From positions 47,617,741-47,681,740 of the forward strand of contig OZ023218.1 of the NCBI GenBank assembly GCA_963995525.1: a DNA stretch of 64,000 nucleotides. The letters are read 5' to 3'. The notes beneath the pieces were generated by a model. That model saw only the letters and a list, made by a program, of their open reading frames with translations, was not told the origin of the DNA and searched no databases. The position numbers were made by a program, and so were the translations under genes. Below, piece after piece: positions 1-11,557 of this stretch. The stretch comes from Escarpia spicata (lineage: Eukaryota > Annelida > Polychaeta > Sabellida > Siboglinidae). Within the stretch, counting starts at the first letter, position 1; the number at the start of each line of letters is the position of its first letter.

Positions 1-203
1 TCTGGTACACATTCCTGAAATGAAGATGACACTTTCTGGTACAGATTCCTGAAATGAAGATGACACTTTCTGGTACACATTCCTGAAATGAAGATGACAC
101 TTTCTGGTACACATTCCTGAAATGAAGATGACACTTTCTGGTACACATTCCTGAAATGAAGATGACACTTTCTGGTACACATTCCTGAAATGAAGATGAC
201 ACA
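1..203. repeat. 34-bp minisatellite, about 6 copies
   Basis: A 34-bp unit starting TCTGGTACACATTCCTGAAA is repeated head to tail nearly without change; one copy has ACAG for ACAC. The array is cut by the window edge, so its true length is unknown. It lies downstream of CRYL1 exon 2 and is therefore probably inside a CRYL1 intron. Confidence 0.95.
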
Positions 204-585
204 TATCCTTCTACATGCCAGTTTCATGTTAAGTAATATTAGTTAGTACATAAAACATTTGTGATGTAATTTTAATTAAGCCAACATTTTCTATTTATTT
301 CGTAAATGTGCTTCCTCAGTCTGATTGCTTGCCGACTGCTTTTAAAATTCATTTTGCAAACACTAAAACAAAAAAAGGTTAAAAGGCTTACAACTGGCAG
401 ACTTACTCTATAGCAATGGAAACAGTTGGAATGTTTTGGTATGTTTAATCTGCATCTCTTAGACTTTAAAAATTTAACAAATAATTCAGGACAGATTAAT
501 ATAACTTAATTGCAACACCTAAATTGGCCTAATATCAACCCAAAGATTTCTGTCACTGTATACTATAGCTCCACTCACACATTAC
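204..585. other. CRYL1 intron 2 part, nothing recognised
   Basis: AT-rich sequence between the left minisatellite and the donor of CRYL1 exon 2. I see no exon-like reading frame on either strand and no inverted or tandem repeat. Confidence 0.5.
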
Positions 586-808
586 CTGCACATAGATTGC
601 GTCTTTCAGACAGTCTGCAAGATTGTCGGAGTATGATATCAGTGTGAGGAATTGTTCCACATCTGTCTCAGACTTTGCCAACTTCTCACAAATCATCCCG
701 GTCACCACCTCTCTGGCACCTGTCAGCTGTTTGGAGTCGACATCAAACAGATGCACACTGTAGCCTGCCGAGGCAAACAGTGCGGCCCAGCTTCGACCAA
801 TCATGCCA
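586..808 (-). CDS. CRYL1: CRYL1 exon 2 (L-gulonate 3-dehydrogenase / lambda-crystallin)
   Basis: CRYL1 is a cytosolic NAD-dependent L-gulonate 3-dehydrogenase of the 3-hydroxyacyl-CoA dehydrogenase family (uronate cycle). On the minus strand this exon encodes GMIGRSWAALFASAG, then VHLFDVD, then a helical stretch ending LKDAIYVQ. This is the Rossmann nucleotide-binding region: the last part of GxGxxG, and the acidic residue after beta-2 (FDVD) expected for NAD preference. It is bounded by an AG acceptor (809-810 on plus) and a GT donor (584-585 on plus). It starts with one base that completes the AG left by exon 1, and it has 74 further codons ending in phase 0. Later exons with the catalytic domain should lie left of the window. 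The match to vertebrate CRYL1 (VIGRSWAMLFASGG) is strong. Confidence 0.88.
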
Positions 809-1965
809 CTGTCAGAGAAAACAAAACACTGAGTTGTAGCCTCTCAAGCTCTTGCTATAAAAGTGCGGTTATGTATTCCGTTACCCAGAATTATGTCCTG
901 GGTGGTAATTAGCAAGAAGATCACTGAATTAGGTCTTGACTGCACGGGAATGCAGTGAATGTATCAGACATCAAGGGGCAATTGTGACTGGCTGGCGTCC
1001 AAGATACCACCAACAAAGGTGTTTACAATTTACAATGAACATTTTGTGGATGCAACATTCAAGTTGCAAACACGATTTTAGGCTTAATAAATCCAATTTG
1101 GCATGCAGTACACTTTCAACACATTTGTTCTACTATTACATGCCTGTATTAAGAAATGTGGAAGAGACATATTCAGCTTAAACGGAAAACGTGACAATTG
1201 TGTGGGCCTATACACCTAAGACTTAATACAATCTAACCATTTAAAAATACAATTAACAATATCATGCCTGTGGTGTTTGCAGAATTTATTTTCAAAAGTG
1301 GGATATTCTAGTGAAATCTCACAGTTCCTGATGGCTGCATATTTGATATATTGAGACACCCTCCGATGCTAGCCCAATAAGCAACCAGAGCTTCTTTGAC
1401 CACGACACTGTGGCGACACGTTGAATGTCTGTTCCCTTGACATTTATATGAATATGCCAGCTCATTGTTGGTTTCTTGTATTCCCTTCAATTCAGAGTTA
1501 TATTTGAAACAACTGTAAATAATCCCATACATGCGGGTGTAACATGTTTAGCTAGTTAGAGCGCCAAAACAAATTCGACTATGCAAACTGGAGTAATATT
1601 CTCAGTTTGGCGACTAATTAATTCGGAAGATTATAGTCATTGGTGACGTCTGGCTATCTATCGCAACACGGCGCTGTCCGTGCAATTTCAATTATGTGTC
1701 TTCAACATTGTATGTTGCGGGTGTAACTGTTTTTACAAGACAAATTCAAGTTGTTATTCCATTGCGACGTATTGGGACAGTGTCATACTTCCTGTGGGTC
1801 AAGTGTGCACGTATGCATGCACAATAGGCAATAGGGTCGGCGCGCACAATGCACTCCGCACACGCACACTGTCTAAATGCACGCACACACGCATGTATGC
1901 TGGCATATGCTGGAAACACTGCCCGACGTGTTTGTATGTGAAGTAAAATACTGCCAAAGAGATAC
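809..1965 (-). other. CRYL1 intron 1 (proximal)
   Basis: Intron between exon 1A and exon 2, GT at 1965-1964 and AG at 810-809 in minus orientation. From 1286 rightward it belongs to the 3.7-kb tandem duplication. No other feature was recognised in it. Confidence 0.7.
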
Positions 1966-2006
1966 CTTCCAACGATGGCGATTTTATCGGTTTTCAATGA
2001 CGACAT
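1966..2006 (-). CDS. CRYL1: CRYL1 exon 1, proximal copy (1A)
   Basis: Minus strand, starting with an ATG complementary to 2004-2006 and encoding MSSLKTDKIAIVG plus two bases (AG) before a GTATCT donor. Joined to exon 2 it reads IAIVGSGMIGRSW, restoring the complete GxGxxG nucleotide-binding motif in phase. Vertebrate CRYL1 also begins with a short segment before this glycine loop. The exon was found by matching phase and motif, not by length. An identical copy lies at 5642-5682. Confidence 0.85.
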
Positions 2007-2030
2007 GATCACTCGAGGACTTTGATACAC

Positions 2031-2127
2031 GGCAGTGATATTGGCCTGTGCGGCAGTGGAGTGATCTCGGCCTATTTTGGCGAGTGTTTGCTGGCCATAA
2101 TTTAAATATAGCCAGTGATCTCGGCCT
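2031..2127 (-). promoter_or_regulatory. CRYL1 upstream motif cluster, copy A
   Basis: Three sites 25 to 120 bases upstream of the CRYL1 ATG read, on the minus strand, as GGCCAATATCACTGCC (2031-2046), GGCCGAGATCAC (2061-2072) and AGGCCGAGATCACTGGC (2111-2127). The same motif, in the same orientation relative to the gene, is clustered upstream of PLD exon 1 at 11558-11743. A core-promoter or transcription-factor role is inferred from position and recurrence only. Confidence 0.5.
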
Positions 2128-3335
2128 TTTCTTTTGTGTGAGTGATGCTCACGAGAAATAATAAAGTTGTATCCATCTGCATGTTACAATAAACAATGTG
2201 CAATGCAATATAGATGCTTTGACGATCAGTCGTGATCTTATTCTTAGTTCTTACCTTACAACAAGTGCTTACCTCACGAACGGTCAATAGTTGCCCATTT
2301 GAGTTGAGCATTGGGGCTGTACGTCTCAAGTTGTAGTTTTCTGTAGTTGTCTTCCCAATTTCTAATGATTTTTAGGAAAACCATTTTTATGCTATTATTG
2401 TTATTGCTAAAGTCACAATTAGGTAACCAGTTTATTATTACAATACACAATGATCAGCTTTAAAATATTACATGTACGTTAGAAAGGGTAGATGTCATGG
2501 ATATTTTCTTCATAATCTCCCTCAGTTATCTTTTCATGTTGTCTATATCTTTGATTTGTGTCCATTAAGAATGTGTGAAAGTAATTGACTTGCTATTCCT
2601 GCATTGCTTCATTGAGCACCTCTTTTCATGTTGTTTGTCTTTGATTTGTGTGGTGTGAGAATGTGTTGAGGCAGTAATCCGCGCTGTCTACTCTTGCATG
2701 GCTTTATTGAGCTTCCTGTTGTTTGTCTTTGATTTGTTAAGACTTGTGGAAGCCACGACAATTAGCTTGTTAGTCGTGTATTGTTTCACAGAGCAGGTAC
2801 TTTGCTTAAACGGTGTAATCATTGTATGCAAGGTCGACTTGTTTACTAGTCCCCAACTGTTACCAACATACCGATCAGAAAATTTTATCGGAAACAAAAA
2901 ACACGTATGAAACATACGGTACCACACATAGTGAGTTCCAAGCACGAATATAACATTGTACTCATAAAACTGCTGAAATATTACAAGAAATTATGATTAT
3001 ATGACCATTCAAACTACAAGTGCGCAGGCATAACATTTCAAGCAATACGAATGTTCAACTTCACACAGATGCCTAATGCTCAAATTTAAGAGTTCTATGA
3101 CAGAAAGTATAACGTTATAGGAACATATCTCAATTTACCCCCCAGAAAAAAGTGCATAACACAACAAGGTTACCTGATAAGTGTATGGTCCGAATGTTCT
3201 GCACCACTCAGCTTTATAAAGAAGGGAATGTCAAGGACTAAACATTACCGGTTCATTTACAAGCGCCAAAGTATGACATTTGAATTTATTTTATGAAAGT
3301 CCGACAATAAGAGTTTAATACTAGTTTATAAAAGT
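2128..3335. other. Upstream flank of CRYL1 exon 1A
   Basis: AT-rich DNA within unit A. Around 2525-2735 a phrase like TTTTCATGTTGTTTGTCTTT recurs three to four times at roughly 100-bp spacing, a weak diverged tandem repeat. No exon was recognised. Confidence 0.4.
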
Positions 3336-4190
3336 ATGACTGCAAGACTGCATGTAATTGCTTGCGTGCGGCATTCTGCTTTCCCGACATGGATCGAGAG
3401 TCTTAAGCGTGTCTCCACCGTCGTCTTGTCGTGCATGAGCTTCAAGAGGCTCTCTTCTGCGACGGGTGCAACTTATGCAACACCGAGTGTGCGGGACAGG
3501 TATGTTGCATGCGTTATATCATACTTTTCACTGTTGATACTGTAAAGAATATACCATCTAGTTGATACTAGGCCTACCGAACATGTCCCAGACAAACGAA
3601 TGAAGACATGCTGAGGGCAATTCCATGTGATTGACGTTACAAGTTTTGCATGATAATGCAAAACAATACATAATTTAATTACCCTTTGGTCGCTACATGC
3701 ATTCGTGGAAGATCGCGAAAACCTGAAGCATGTGCCACTGCTCTTCTGCTTAATGTCCAGACGTCGGACGAAGAACTATGTGGCCGTTCTGCAAACAGTA
3801 CTTGATATTCTTCCAGGTCAGGGCCGATTATAATCTCGACGTTTACTGATACTACATGTCGAAACGTTATGAATATTGGGGTCAGGCGCTTGGCTGTCTG
3901 GTTCTTTCGTTATGCTGTAAATATTTTATGTTTACCATATGCCAATATCAATGGAAATTATGACAATACCAATGGAAATTAAGACACAACCAATGACAAT
4001 GATGATGTTTTACGCAATGATAATGCACATTTCATAATGATTACAACACTGTGCCAGGTACCCCAAGACAACCCTATGCACGTATACATACGCAAGTTGA
4101 TGGCACTACCTTTGCTGCCGGCCGAGCACATCAGCCCCGTGTTCACCGTGTTGGAGAGCAAGGCCACAACACATCCACTGCAAGCATTAG
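3336..4190 (+). pseudogene. MULE-transposase-like gene pieces, copy A
   Basis: Three separated plus-strand stretches resemble consecutive parts of the MULE-type transposase proteins that are multicopy in invertebrate genomes. They are a cysteine-bearing piece near 3437-3500 (EALFCDGCN); a piece near 3745-3835 (MSRRRTKNYVAVLQTVLD); and an exon-like block near 4059-4190 (VYIRKLMALPLLPAEHISP), flanked by AG (tgtgccag) and GT (attaggtg). A matching C-terminal piece lies at 10745-10893, beyond a LINE. No continuous gene can be assembled; it looks like a broken transposase-derived gene. Family assignment rests on motif memory and is moderate. Confidence 0.45.
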
Positions 4191-4460
4191 GTGTTGTCAC
4201 AACCTCTATTTGCAGTGTGGTGTTGACACAGGTCTGTGTGATGTGTCTAGTGCCGCTGTGTAGTGAGTAGTTTGTAGTGCATGCGCTTCACGCTCTCGTT
4301 TCCAGCTACGACAGCCAGCTAGCCCCCTCCCTGGTATGAAAAGGGAGCCAAATGCGTAAGCCTCCCCTGCTGGTACATAGCCTCTCCATGCCACTCTCCA
4401 TAGACAAGACTCTAGCATGACCTCCTTGTGGTACACTACGGATACTGGGCACGTACTTGC

Positions 4461-5001
4461 TGCCCCAGGCTAACATGCTAGGGATCTAGGAGAAGGACAA
4501 CTCTGATTCCAAACCTGGGTAGACCCAGCTCATTAACATTGGCAGGCAGTGGGTCTAGGAGAAGGAAAACTCTGATTTGATGTAAAGAGGTTGGGCTTCA
4601 GGCTAGCGACATGTCCCTTTGAAAAAAAGAAATGCTACGAAAACAGCTCAAGGCACATAAACATATCATCGGCAGATAAGACGACGGTCGTCTCCTACAG
4701 GAGATACAATGACAGATACAAATGAAAGCCGTTCAAAGGAAGTTGGTGCCCCGAAGACCCGAGTTCTCTCGGCAAAGAGTAAGACACGCATCGGATATTG
4801 AAATGTCCGAACATTAAGCGAGAGTTCAAAGAAGCTCGAACAATTGATTAAAGAGATGGAAAACTACATGATCAATACACTAGGTCTCAACGAGGTTCGC
4901 TGGACTGACTCGGGAAAATTCAAATCAGGAAACAAGACCATACTGTTCTCTGGAAGACAAGACGATATCCATCGTGGTGGTGTTGCCATCGTCCTTGACA
5001 A
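4461..5001 (+). mobile_element. LINE 5' fragment, duplicated copy
   Basis: Leader-like sequence with two near repeats of TAGGAGAAGGACAACTCTGA is followed by a stretch encoding an APE-type endonuclease start (KTRIGYWNVRTL, then TLGLNEVRWTDSG, FSGRQDD and GGVAIVLD). A stop codon interrupts the start of this frame. It ends abruptly at the tandem-duplication junction. The longer copy of the same element begins near 8136. Confidence 0.8.
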
Positions 5002-5641
5002 TTATTTTCAAAAGTGGGATATTCTAGTGAAATCTCACAGTTCCTGATGGCTGCATATTTGATATATTGAGACACCCTCCGATGCTTGCCCAATAAGCAA
5101 CCAGAGCTTCTTTGACCACGACACTGTGGCGACTCGTTGAATGTCTGTTCCCTTGACATTTATATGAATATGCCAGCTCATTGTTGGTTTCTTGTATTCC
5201 CTTCAATTCAGAGTTATATTTGAAACAACTGTAAATAATCCCATACATGCGGGTGTAACATGTTTAGCTAGTTAGAGCGCCAAAACAAATTCGACGATGC
5301 AAACTGGAGTAATATTCTCAGTTTGGCGACTAATTAATTCGGAAGATTATAGTCATTGGTGACGTCTGGCTATCTATCGCAACACGGCGCTGTCCGTACA
5401 ATTTCAATTATGTGTCTTCAACATTGTATGTTGCGGGTGTAACTGTTTTTACACAGTGTCATACTTCCTGTGGGTCAAGTGTGCACGTATGCATGCACAA
5501 TAGGCAATAGGGTCGGCGCGCACAATGCACTCCGCACACGCACACTGTCTAAATGCACGCACACACGCATGTATGCTGGCATATGCTGGAAACACTGCCC
5601 GACGTGTTTGTATGTGAAGTAAAATACTGCCAAAGAGATAC

Positions 5642-5682
5642 CTTCCAACGATGGCGATTTTATCGGTTTTCAATGACGACAT
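5642..5682 (-). CDS. CRYL1: CRYL1 exon 1, distal copy (1B)
   Basis: Exact copy of exon 1A: minus-strand ATG, MSSLKTDKIAIVG, and the same GTATCT donor. It could splice to exon 2 at 586-808 in the same phase and give an identical protein from a second promoter. Whether it is transcribed cannot be told from sequence. It may also be an assembly duplicate of a heterozygous locus. Confidence 0.7.
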
Positions 5683-5706
5683 GATCACTCGAGGACTTTG
5701 ATACAC

Positions 5707-5802
5707 GGCAGTGATATTGGCCTGTGCGGCAGTGGAGTGATCTCGGCCTATTTTGGCGAGTGTTGCTGGCCATAATTTAAATATAGCCAGTGATCTCGGC
5801 CT
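5707..5802 (-). promoter_or_regulatory. CRYL1 upstream motif cluster, copy B
   Basis: The three minus-strand sites of copy A are preserved here at 5707-5722, 5737-5748 and 5786-5802, including the full GGCCGAGATCACTGGC. The distal exon 1B therefore keeps the same upstream elements. Confidence 0.48.
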
Positions 5803-7010
5803 TTTCTTTTGTGTGAGTGATGCTCACAAGAAATAATAAAGTTGTATCCATCTGCATGTTACAATAAACAATGTGCAATGCAATATAGATGCTTTGACGA
5901 TCAGTCGTGATCTTATTCTTAGTTCTTACCTTACAGCAAGTGCTTACCTCACGAACGGTCAATAGTTGCCCATTTGAGTTGACCATTGGGGCTGTACGTC
6001 TCAAGTTGTAGTTTTCTGTAGTTGTCTTCCCAATTTCTAATGATTTTTAGGAAAACAATTTTTATGCTATTGTTGTTATTGCTAAAGTCACAATTAGGTA
6101 ACCAGTTTATTATTACAATACACAATGATCAGCTTTAAAATATTACATGTACGTTAGAAAGGGTAGATGTCATGGATATTTTCTTCATAATCTCCCTCAG
6201 TTATCTTTTCATGTTGTCTATATCTTTGATTTGTGTCCATTAAGAATGTGTGAAAGTAATTGACTTGCTAATCCTGCATTGCTTCATTGAGCACCTCTTT
6301 TCATGTTGTTTGTCTTTGATTTGTGTGGTGTGAGAATGTGTTGAGGCAGTAATCCGCGCTGTCTACTCTTGCATGGCTTTATTGAGCTTCCTGTTGTTTG
6401 TCTTTGATTTGTTAAGACTTGTGGAAGCCACGACAATTAGCTTGTTAGTCGTGTATTGTTTCACAGAGCAGGTACTTTGCTTAAACGGTGTAATCATTGT
6501 ATGCAAGGTCGACTTGTTTACTAGTCCCCAACTGTTACCAACATACCGATCAGAAAATTTTATCGGAAACAAAAAACACGTATGAAACATACGGTACCAC
6601 ACATAGTGAGTTCCAAGCACGAATATAACATTGTACTCATAAAACTGCTGAAATATTACAAGAAATTATGATTATATGACCATTCAAACTACAAGTGCGC
6701 AGGCATAACATTTCAAGCAATACGAATGTTCAACTTCACACAGATGCCTAATGCTCAAATTTAAGAGTTCTATGACAGAAAGTATAACGTTATAGGAACA
6801 TATCTCAATTTACCCCCCAGAAAAAAGTGCATAACACAACAAGGTTACCTGATAAGTGTATGGTCCGAATGTTCTGCACCACTCAGCTTTATAAAGAAGG
6901 GAATGTCAAGGACTAAACATTACCGGTTCATTTACAAGCGCCAAAGTATGACATTTGAATTTATTTTATGAAAGTCCGACAATAAGAGTTTAATACTAGT
7001 TTATAAAAGT

Positions 7011-7866
7011 ATGACTGCAAGACTGCATGTAATTGCTTGCGTGCGGCATTCTGCTTTCCCGACATGGATCGAGAGTCTTAAGCGTGTCTCCACCGTCGTC
7101 TTGTCGTGCATGAGCGTCAAGAGGCTCTCTTCTGCGACGGGTGCAACTTATGCAACACCGAGTGTGCGGGACAGGTATGTTGCATGCGTTATATCATACT
7201 TTTCACTGTTGATACTGTAAAGAATATACCATCTAGTTGATACTAGGCCTACCGAACATGTCCCAGACAAACGAATGAAGACATGCTGAGGGCAATTCCA
7301 TGTGATTGACGTTACAAGTTTTGCATGATAATGCAAAACAATACATAATTTAATTACCCTTTGGTCGCTACATGCATTCGTGGAAGATCGCGAAAACCTG
7401 AAGCATGTGCCACTGCTCTTCTGCTTAATGTCCAGACGTCGGACGAAGAACTATGTGGCCGTTCTGCAAACAGTACTTGATATTCTTCCAGGTCAGGGCC
7501 GATTATAATCTCGACGTTTACTGATACTACATGTCGAAACGTTATGAATATTGGGGTCAGGCGCTTGGCTGTCTGGTTCTTTCGTTATGCTGTAAATATT
7601 TTATGTTTACCATATGCCAATATCAATGGAAATTATGACAATACCAATGGAAATTAAGACACTACCAATGACAATGATGATGTTTTACGCAATGATAATG
7701 CACATTTCATAATGATTACAACACTGTGCCAGGTACCCCAAGACAACCCTATGTACGTATACATACGCAAGTTGATGGCACTACCTTTGCTGCCGGCCGG
7801 GCACATCAGCCCCGTGTTCACCGAGTTGGAGAGCAAGGCCACAACACATCCACTGCAAGCATTAGG
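7011..7866 (+). pseudogene. MULE-transposase-like gene pieces, copy B
   Basis: Duplicate of the pieces at 3336-4190 with the same three blocks. Substitutions include PAGHISPVFTELE for PAEHISPVFTVLE. This copy is the one in continuity with the LINE and, beyond it, the C-terminal piece at 10745-10893. Confidence 0.43.
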
Positions 7867-8135
7867 TGTTGTCACAACCTCTATTTGCAGTGTGGTGTTG
7901 ACACAGGTCTGTGTGATGTGTCTAGTGCCGCTGTGTAGTGAGTAGTTTGTAGTGCATGCGCTTCACGCTCTCGTTTCCAGCTACGACAGCCAGCTAGCCC
8001 CCTCCCTGGTATGAAAAGGGAGCCAAATGCGCAAGCCTCCCCTGCTGGTACATAGCCTCTCCATACCACTCTCCATAGACAAGACTCCAGCATGACCTCC
8101 TTGTGGTACACTACGGATACTGGGCACGTACTTGC

Positions 8136-10445
8136 TGCCCCAGGCTAACATGCTAGGGATCTAGGAGAAGGACAACTCTGATTCCAAACCTGGGTAGACC
8201 CAGCTCATTAACATTGGCAGGCAGTGGGTCTAGGAGAAGGAAAACTCTGATTTGATGTAAAGAGGTTGGGCTTCAGGCTAGCGACATGTCCCTTTGAAAA
8301 AAAGAAATGCTACGAAAACAGCTCAAGGCACATAAACATATCCTCGGCAGATAAGACGACGGTCGTCTCCTACAGGAGATACAATGACAGATACAAATGA
8401 AAGCCGTTCAAAGGAAGTTGGTGCCCCGAAGACCCGAGTTCTCTCGGCAAAGAGTAAGACACGCATCGGATATTGAAATGTCCGAACATTAAGCGAGAGT
8501 TCAAAGAAGCTCGAACAATTGATTAAAGAGATGGAAAACTACAGGATCAATACACTAGGTCTCAACGAGGTTCGCTGGACTGACTCGGGAAAATTCAAAT
8601 CAGGAAACAAGACCATACTGTTCTCTGGAAGACAAGACGATATCCATCGTGGTGGTGTTGCCATCGTCCTTGACAAAGATGCGAGCAGTGCGCTTACAGA
8701 ATGGAACCCAGTGAATGAACGATTAATTCCGGCAATATTTGTAACATCACATGCCAAGGTCACTACCATCCAGTGCTATCCACCATCCAATAAACCACGA
8801 TGACTATGAGAAAGACAGCTTCTATGAGCAACTACAACCAATCAAAGCCAAAGATGGATATCTACTATCGAAAGGAGAGGACAGACTAGAGAGATGGACA
8901 GAACACTTTAGAGAGGTTCTCAATAGATCCACACCTGACATACTAGCGCAGACTGGCAACAAAAGGCCGTGCTTCCAATCAACACAGAGGAGTTCTCGGG
9001 GGATAAAGTGAGGAAGGCCATTGCGACTCTCAAAACAATCAAGTCACCTGGCATGGACGGAATCATAACTGAAATTATCAAAGCGGGTGTTGACACAATT
9101 ATACAATGGATGTGCGGACTATGCAACCAGATAGGGGACTCGGGCACCGATCGTTCCGGAACACCGGAAAGATGGTGCTATTGTCTCTATCCCAAAGAAA
9201 GGAAACCTAACTGAATGTGACAACTAGAGAGGTGTGACATTGCTGCCAATACCAAGGAAAGTGTATTGCCAGATGATACTGAACCGAATGCGAGATGTGG
9301 TAGATGGCGAACTGTGTGAGAGACAAGCTGGCTTTAGGCCCAAACGCTCTTGTGCTGAGCAGATATTCACACTCAGACGTGTTATTGAGAAATTTCAAGA
9401 ATACCAGTTACCCCTCGAAATTAGTTTCATAAACTTCACCAAAGCGTTTGACAGTATCCACAGACCCTCGATGTGGAAAATAATAACCAAGTAAGGAATC
9501 CCACAAAAGATTGTAACAGCAATCTAGAAGATATATAAAAACTCGAGATGCTGTATAAAAACAGAAGATGGCTACAGCGACTGTTTCATGAGATGACTGG
9601 TTTCAGACAAGGCTGCATTCTTTCCTCCTCCTCTTTGCCGTGGCCATCGACTGGGTCATGCGGCTAGCAACCACAGGCAATGAAGGGATTGTGCGGGTTA
9701 AGGAGGAGCGTTTATCAGACCTGGACTTTGCTGATGACATTGCTGCCCTCTCAGACGCCACCCAACGTCTCGTGGAATCAGTCAGCAAATACGCTAATGG
9801 CTTGGGACTTGTCATCAGTGAAAAGAAAACAAAAAGCATGCTGACAGGGGAGCACCAACCACCCACAGATGTTTTGATCAACCAGAAAAAAAGTAGAAAC
9901 AGCTCCATCAGCAACCAAGGAATCATCGATCATGAACTAAACAGCAGAGTGGTGGAAACGTCAGCAGCTTTCAACCAGCTGAGAAAAAATTGGAACAACA
10001 CGAAATTTATCTTGAAATCTAAACTCCCCGTTTATAACTCAAACGCTATACCAACCCTCCTATATGGATGTGAAACATGGCAGCTAAAACAAGCCAAGAA
10101 AACAGAATTGATGCATTCTACACTAAATGCGAAAGATCTTGGGCATACACTGGAGTGACCATGTGACGAATATAGATATCCGTATACGATCAGGACAACC
10201 TCTGGCTTGATCTACTATCTGCAGAAGACGAATGAGCTGGCTCGGCCATGTCTCAAGGCTCCCATCTACTAGACCTGCCAACAATAGCTATGGTGGATGT
10301 CAGCGAAAGAGGGGACGACCAAGAATGAACGCCAAACAATCGACCGAGACCTACAGCTGGTCAACAAAAGTTGGAGCGACGTCAGAGACAGATATGGATG
10401 GCGTGCTTCGACTGCCTCATGCGTCTATAAACGCAGGAGCCGCTA
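8136..10445 (+). mobile_element. Non-LTR retrotransposon (LINE), decayed
   Basis: Starts with the same leader as 4461-5001. It then reads through an APE endonuclease start (NTLGLNEVRWTDSG, WNPVNERLIPAIF), a deletion, and reverse transcriptase blocks. These include SPGMDGIITEIIKAGVD (about 9040), LNRMRDVVDGELCERQAGF, INFTKAFDSIHR (about 9425), AIDWVM, and the catalytic-type LDFADDIAAL (about 9721). The C-terminal part has YGCETW and MSWLGHVSRLPS (about 10232). Several frameshifts and stops make it inactive. It separates the MULE-like blocks on its left from their C-terminal piece on its right. The LINE clade was not assigned. Confidence 0.88.
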
Positions 10446-10744
10446 AGTCTAATTGCAGTATTTTTGTCTTATTGGAAATAACTTATTGCTTGATCGATTG
10501 CTGATTATGACAACCATAGTAATATTTATTTTGTATAGCCCCATATCCAATAATGCTCGTTAATCGATATAACACTGATAGATAAAAATTAAAAACACAC
10601 ATTTAGTCAACCAAAATGAAATAGCATAGACATCATAACCTTGATTATAGAACATTTCAGAATAATATTATCCTGATGTGTATGGGCATACCACGTATTT
10701 AATTATATTATTATGTTTAGTTGCTTATATCCAAGAGACTTAGA

Positions 10745-10893
10745 TTGGAAGTGGCGTGTGGCCCCCGATCAGCTGGTCAGTCTTCGGGCAGAGCGTGCGC
10801 ACCAACAACGACGTAGAAGGTTGGCACCAGGGCCAAGGAGCAGATGCCGTTCTACGAATTACCAACTCAACTGTACGAAGCAGCCTCACAGGT
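10745..10893 (+). pseudogene. MULE-transposase-like C-terminal piece
   Basis: One frame reads VWPPISWSVFGQSVRTNNDVEGWHQ. This resembles the highly characteristic WP-x-SW-x-VF ... RTNNDVEGWH block near the end of MULE-derived proteins; the expected RLN after GWH is replaced, suggesting decay. A GTGAGC donor-like site follows at 10893-10899. With the pieces at 7011-7866 it probably formed one gene before the LINE inserted. Confidence 0.5.
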
Positions 10894-11557
10894 GAGCAAC
10901 CCACGCTATATAAAACATATGAATGAATGGCTACTCGATACGCTGTAAGTATGTCCGCCGGTGGCAAGCTCTGCAATAGTCTGCAGTGGTAATTTTTGAT
11001 GCTGATTGCAAGACTAAATATGTACAAGGACTACCAAACAAGGCACCATATTTTTGTTTTCGCCCAAAAATGTCAGCTTATGAAATAAATCGAAAATAAT
11101 TTAAAATCTCCATTGCTAAAACGGCGCGACTAAAACACTCGTTTAGAACCTAGCTGTATAAAAAAAGACATGACAATATTCAATGCTATAGTTTGCCGAT
11201 TTAGGTATCGAACAAAATAAGTTTTTCAGTTTGTCTTATAAATGAGTAGGTTTCTGTCACCACAAATGCATACTTATATACTGTAGTACGTATTGAACTA
11301 TTATGGCTTAAAAGGACAGTGCGTCATTTCCCCTTTAAGGATTTTGGTGAGCTTATTATTATTATTATGTACATGACAACATTATATTCATTTTAAACTA
11401 TACCTCCATCGAGGCACACCAACAACCCCAACTGAATCCCCTAGCCGAAATGTTGGGGGTTAGCGTATCTCCAATTACTCACCCCTCCCGCGGTTCCGAT
11501 GCATATATGCACACGAATAACGAAAATACATTTAGTTATACCCCAAAAAGTGTTGTA
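10894..11557. other. Intergenic DNA upstream of PLD
   Basis: AT-rich; no exon, repeat array or inverted repeat recognised. It lies between the MULE-like remnant and the motif cluster upstream of PLD. Confidence 0.4.

Larger units (their letters stand above)
1286..5001. repeat. Tandem duplication, unit A (3716 bp)
   Basis: This segment recurs at 5002-8676 as a direct repeat with an offset of 3716 bp at first. The offset falls to 3676 after a 40-bp stretch (copy A about 1738-1778) that is absent from copy B, and then to 3675. The copies differ otherwise only by scattered substitutions. The unit holds CRYL1 exon 1 and its upstream DNA, MULE-like gene pieces and the 5' part of a LINE. The junction at 5001/5002 cuts the LINE in mid coding sequence, right after the codons for IVLD, and returns to sequence homologous to 1286. 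Confidence 0.93.
5002..8676. repeat. Tandem duplication, unit B (3675 bp)
   Basis: Second copy of 1286-5001. It has lost 40 bp near 5452 and one T near 5763 relative to unit A, with few other differences. Unlike unit A it continues without a break into the remainder of the LINE, so unit B holds the original right-hand context. Confidence 0.93.
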
